Assembly: GCF_023278565.1 (NCBI RefSeq)
Contig: NC_064678.1
Coordinates: 3,410,001-3,474,000 of the forward strand
Length of the DNA: 64,000 nt
Direction of reading: 5' to 3'
DNA from: Colletotrichum lupini
Lineage: Eukaryota; Ascomycota; Sordariomycetes; Glomerellales; Glomerellaceae
The notes beneath the pieces are model-generated. The model was not told where the DNA came from, searched no databases, and saw only the letters and a program-made list of their open reading frames with translations. A program made the position numbers and the translations under genes. This document shows positions 61,258 through 64,000 of this stretch, in pieces. Numbering within the stretch: position 1 is the first letter of the stretch; each line of letters starts with the position of its first letter.

Positions 61258-61755
61258 AAGAATTGGCATACAACTGAATACACACCAGCAACGTTGATCG
61301 CTGCACTTTGCAAATGGACTGACTTTGTGAAAACATTTCTTTGCAGTACAGCCTCGAAAGTATATTACAAAAAGCTATGGCCTACAACTTCAGTCAAGCC
61401 GAATCTTTACTTCTCGCTCGAAAATTTTCTGCTTCTTTGCTTTCTTTCTATTTATCTGTGTGTTTACCAAGGTCCATTTCCAATCATCAGCCGGATATTG
61501 ACTCCTTCCGGTATCTCAGGACGATCATAAGGAGCTCGCCCCGCTGGATGCATAAAACGTTCAAATGCATGTACCCGTATCACCTCAAACCTCAGGTGGC
61601 ATACCGTCCAAGATCCACTTTTACTCGGCATCTCATTAGACCTTGAAGGCCATCAAAAAAAGATACGTCGATTGAAGCGAGAATACCGCACCCGTGAATA
61701 AGAAATCTTTACGAGGTAAAATGTCTCGCAAATAATCAGAGCATCATTCGACATC
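61258..61755. other. Intergenic between the acidic protein and formyltransferase genes
   Basis: About 0.5 kb holding the 3' region of one gene and the promoter of the next on the same strand. Nothing else is seen. Confidence 0.6.
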
Positions 61756-63254
61756 ATGACGTGGCTGGCCCTCCGATCAGCCGCCTTTGCGCGGGTGCCA
61801 GCTGCAACGATGTGCCGGTCGGGCGCCCGATTCTACTCCGGCGCAGCGACCGGCGCCGGCCGCGTCTCGGACCCGCTCCGGATCCTCTTCTGCGGCTCGG
61901 ACAACTTCAGCTGCGCGGCGCTGACCGCGCTGACCGCGGAAAGGAAGCGAAACCCGGAACTCATTGAGTCGCTGGAAGTCGTTGTTCGGCCGAGCAAGCC
62001 GTCGGGGAGAGGGATGAAGAATGTTCGTGAGGGTATGTGGGCGCCGTCTAGACTCTCATGAGGTTGATGACTGTGGATGATTAATGTGAGCTGACAACTG
62101 GCAATAGTTCCGTTGAAGACCCTCGCTCAGCAACTCAGTTTGCCGATTCACGTGAGAGACACGTTTACCAAGTGGCAGGTATTGCGGCTCCTCTTTCCCA
62201 TCAATCAAGTGCCATCAAACTGACGCACGCAGCCACCTAGCGACTTCAATCTCATCATTGCCGTCTCTTTTGGTCTTTTCGTGCCGCCGAGATTACTCAA
62301 GATGGCAAAGTACGGAGGCTTAAACGTTCACCCATCACTGCTCCCAGAGTGAGTTCTCATCCACGTTTGCCTCCCCATCGTCACACAGCCCTCTCAACCA
62401 CCAAATTCTCCAGCTTCCGCGGTCCCGCGCCCCTTCAACATACGCTTCTACAAGGGCGCACGCACACAGGCATCACGCTTCAGACCCTAGATCACAGAGA
62501 CTTTGATCACGGTGACATTCTGGCTCAGACGCCGCTTCCAGGCATCCCGATCCCGGAAAACTGCAGCACGCAGCAGCTGCTCGACATTGTCACGCCGCCG
62601 GCCGCCGAGATGCTCGTCGACGGTCTACATCGAGGTCTCCACGTCCCTCCGCACGTGAACGTCGGCTGGAAACAATCCACCGGGGGGTTCATAGAGGACT
62701 CATTCGGAGCACCTCCGCACGCGCCGAAGATCACAAACCACGACCGTTGGATTGCTTGGTCGAAGTGGACCGCCGACGACATTGCGACGCGGCAGCGCGT
62801 GCTGGGCGGCGTGTGGTCCTCTGCAATCAGCCAGACCACGGGCACAGAGAAGAGGATTAAGTTGGGACGGGTGGACTCCGTACCCCTCGAGGATATGCCT
62901 GAGCATATTAAGCAGTTTAACAGACGATTGAGGGAGTATAGGAAAGACCGAACAATTGCAGACGATGCCTCACCGGAGGATGATAAGAAGGTGAAGTTTG
63001 TCAATTGGATTCAGGGGACGCAAGACGGGTGTTGGAAAGTGCTTCAGCGTGCCTTTTTTGAGCACGAGGACGGGAGGAGCATTTTGATTCCCCTTGTTGA
63101 GGGCGACAAGGTCCTCAAGGTGTCGACCATGATTGTCGAGGGCTCGGCGGAACGTACTGCTGTGAGCGCCATTAAGAGCTTCGCCGTAGTCGGAGATGAC
63201 TACAATAACGGCTTCACTGGAAGGCGTTCGGAATTCACCCTTGTCCCCTTTTAG
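61756..63254 (+). CDS. FMT1: Mitochondrial methionyl-tRNA formyltransferase
   Basis: Four exons, 61756..62032, 62108..62178, 62233..62348 and 62414..63254, encode 434 residues. An Ala/Arg-rich leader (about 1-35) is a typical mitochondrial presequence. Residues about 41-60 (DPLRILFCGSDNFSCAAL) start the Rossmann-like formyl-transferase fold. The core holds GGLNVHPSLLP with catalytic Asn147 and His149, then DFRGPAPLQ, completed across the last splice, which confirms that junction. FDHGDIL (residues 185-191) supplies the catalytic Asp region. The enzyme moves a formyl group from 10-formyl-tetrahydrofolate to Met-tRNA for initiation of mitochondrial translation. The C-terminal region (from about 300) is longer and more charged than in bacteria, as in fungal versions. 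Introns are short with clear GTATGT/GTGAGT donors. Confidence 0.93.
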
Positions 63255-64000
63255 ATATCAGTGTTGTAGGTGTACGATAGGAAAATGCAGTGATGAGGTT
63301 GATCACTGTTCCTTTGGAACTATTACAAACTGATCATCTTTCCGTATGTTAGGCGAGATTCCTGACTAGGCTAGTGGACAGGGAATCGCGATAACATATT
63401 ATTATGGTTCCTGGCGCCTTGCTACGTAGTAAACTCCAGGTCTGGTATATATCTCTATTGCCTGGAGTATGTCGAATTTGGAATTGGGTCGATGAGAAAA
63501 ACCATACAGGGTGCTTCATGGAATCTTCTCAAGTGTCAGTTGCGACCCGTAGACTTGCGAAAAAAGACTCTCAAGGCTCCTCTCGTATAAGTGATTATTC
63601 ATACAGACCTTCTATTATCGAATTTCCATTTTGCTGGCACAAACTGTTCGTTCCCTTCGCTAGATCTGATCTTACCTTACCTTTCAGGCCGTTTCTTTCG
63701 AGGCTAAGTAGGGAGGTCGAGCGATTCTTGGTTGAGGAAGGCGCCCCAGACTTTCTCGCAGCTGCTCCTTCCTAAGCCATATCACTGCTTGGTACCCGCT
63801 CGAAAATCGGTTGAGCTGGCGGTCAGTCTCGAAATCTGGTTCCTTCCATGTCGTTTAACTCATCTTCTTTTCCTTCCGCCCGTCCGCTCCCTCTTCACAT
63901 CGGCCATCTCCTCCATTCTGGCGTCCGGAGCCAACTAACCAAATATTACCACATTCTCTGTTTTCTTTTCTTGCAAACACCCGGCTTCCTACAAGTAACT
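63255..64000. other. 3' flank of FMT1 and probable promoter of a gene beyond the window
   Basis: No gene is recognised. The last 180 bp are pyrimidine-rich on the plus strand (for example 63860-63925), which in filamentous fungi often marks the leader of a plus-strand gene. The gene itself would start beyond 64000. Confidence 0.4.

Overview
The window is a piece of nuclear genome from a filamentous ascomycete (Pezizomycotina). The evidence is intron-containing genes with short introns (GTAAGT/GTATGT donors, CTRAC-type branch sites), fungal families (Zn2Cys6 factor, SPX protein, fungal HNH protein, ORP1-like regulator), and one AT-rich block that has almost no CA/TG dinucleotides, which is the mark of repeat-induced point mutation (RIP). 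A secreted pectin-degrading enzyme at the left edge suggests a plant-associated species. A Sordariomycete such as a Colletotrichum/Verticillium relative is my guess, not something I could verify.

Layout. 1-5.2 kb: a secreted two-domain pectin methylesterase-pectate lyase (minus, cut by the window edge) and an MFS transporter (minus). 6.0-21.8 kb: two RIP-degraded Ty1/copia LTR retrotransposons of about 7.7 and 7.4 kb, each with paired LTRs of about 0.2 kb and a 5-bp target duplication. They lie tail to tail around a 682-bp spacer of normal composition. The left copy carries a nested 1.15-kb insertion flanked by a 16-bp duplication, and lacks about 860 bp that the right copy keeps. 22.4-23.8 kb: a fungal HNH-nuclease-type gene just outside the right element, with a leader intron and an upstream ORF. 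23.8-29.9 kb: no convincing gene. 29.9-31.5 kb: an SPX-domain membrane protein. 33.7-35.6 kb: a Zn2Cys6 transcription factor (minus). 38.8-39.5 kb: a GNAT acetyltransferase. 41.5-45.1 kb: a large ORP1-like putative nuclear regulator (minus) with long introns. 45.1-55.6 kb: a 10.5-kb stretch without a convincing gene, containing a 110-bp A run and a strong hairpin. 55.6-58.3 kb: a sterol-glucosyltransferase-like gene broken by an in-frame TAG. 60.1-61.3 kb: an acidic protein of unknown function with a compact, possibly OB-like C-terminal domain. 61.8-63.3 kb: mitochondrial methionyl-tRNA formyltransferase.

The genes do not form an evident pathway or cluster. They are unrelated housekeeping, regulatory and secreted-enzyme genes around a silenced transposon island. 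All exon structures below were built by hand from splice signals and reading-frame continuity, without transcript data. I found no tRNA, rRNA or CRISPR array.
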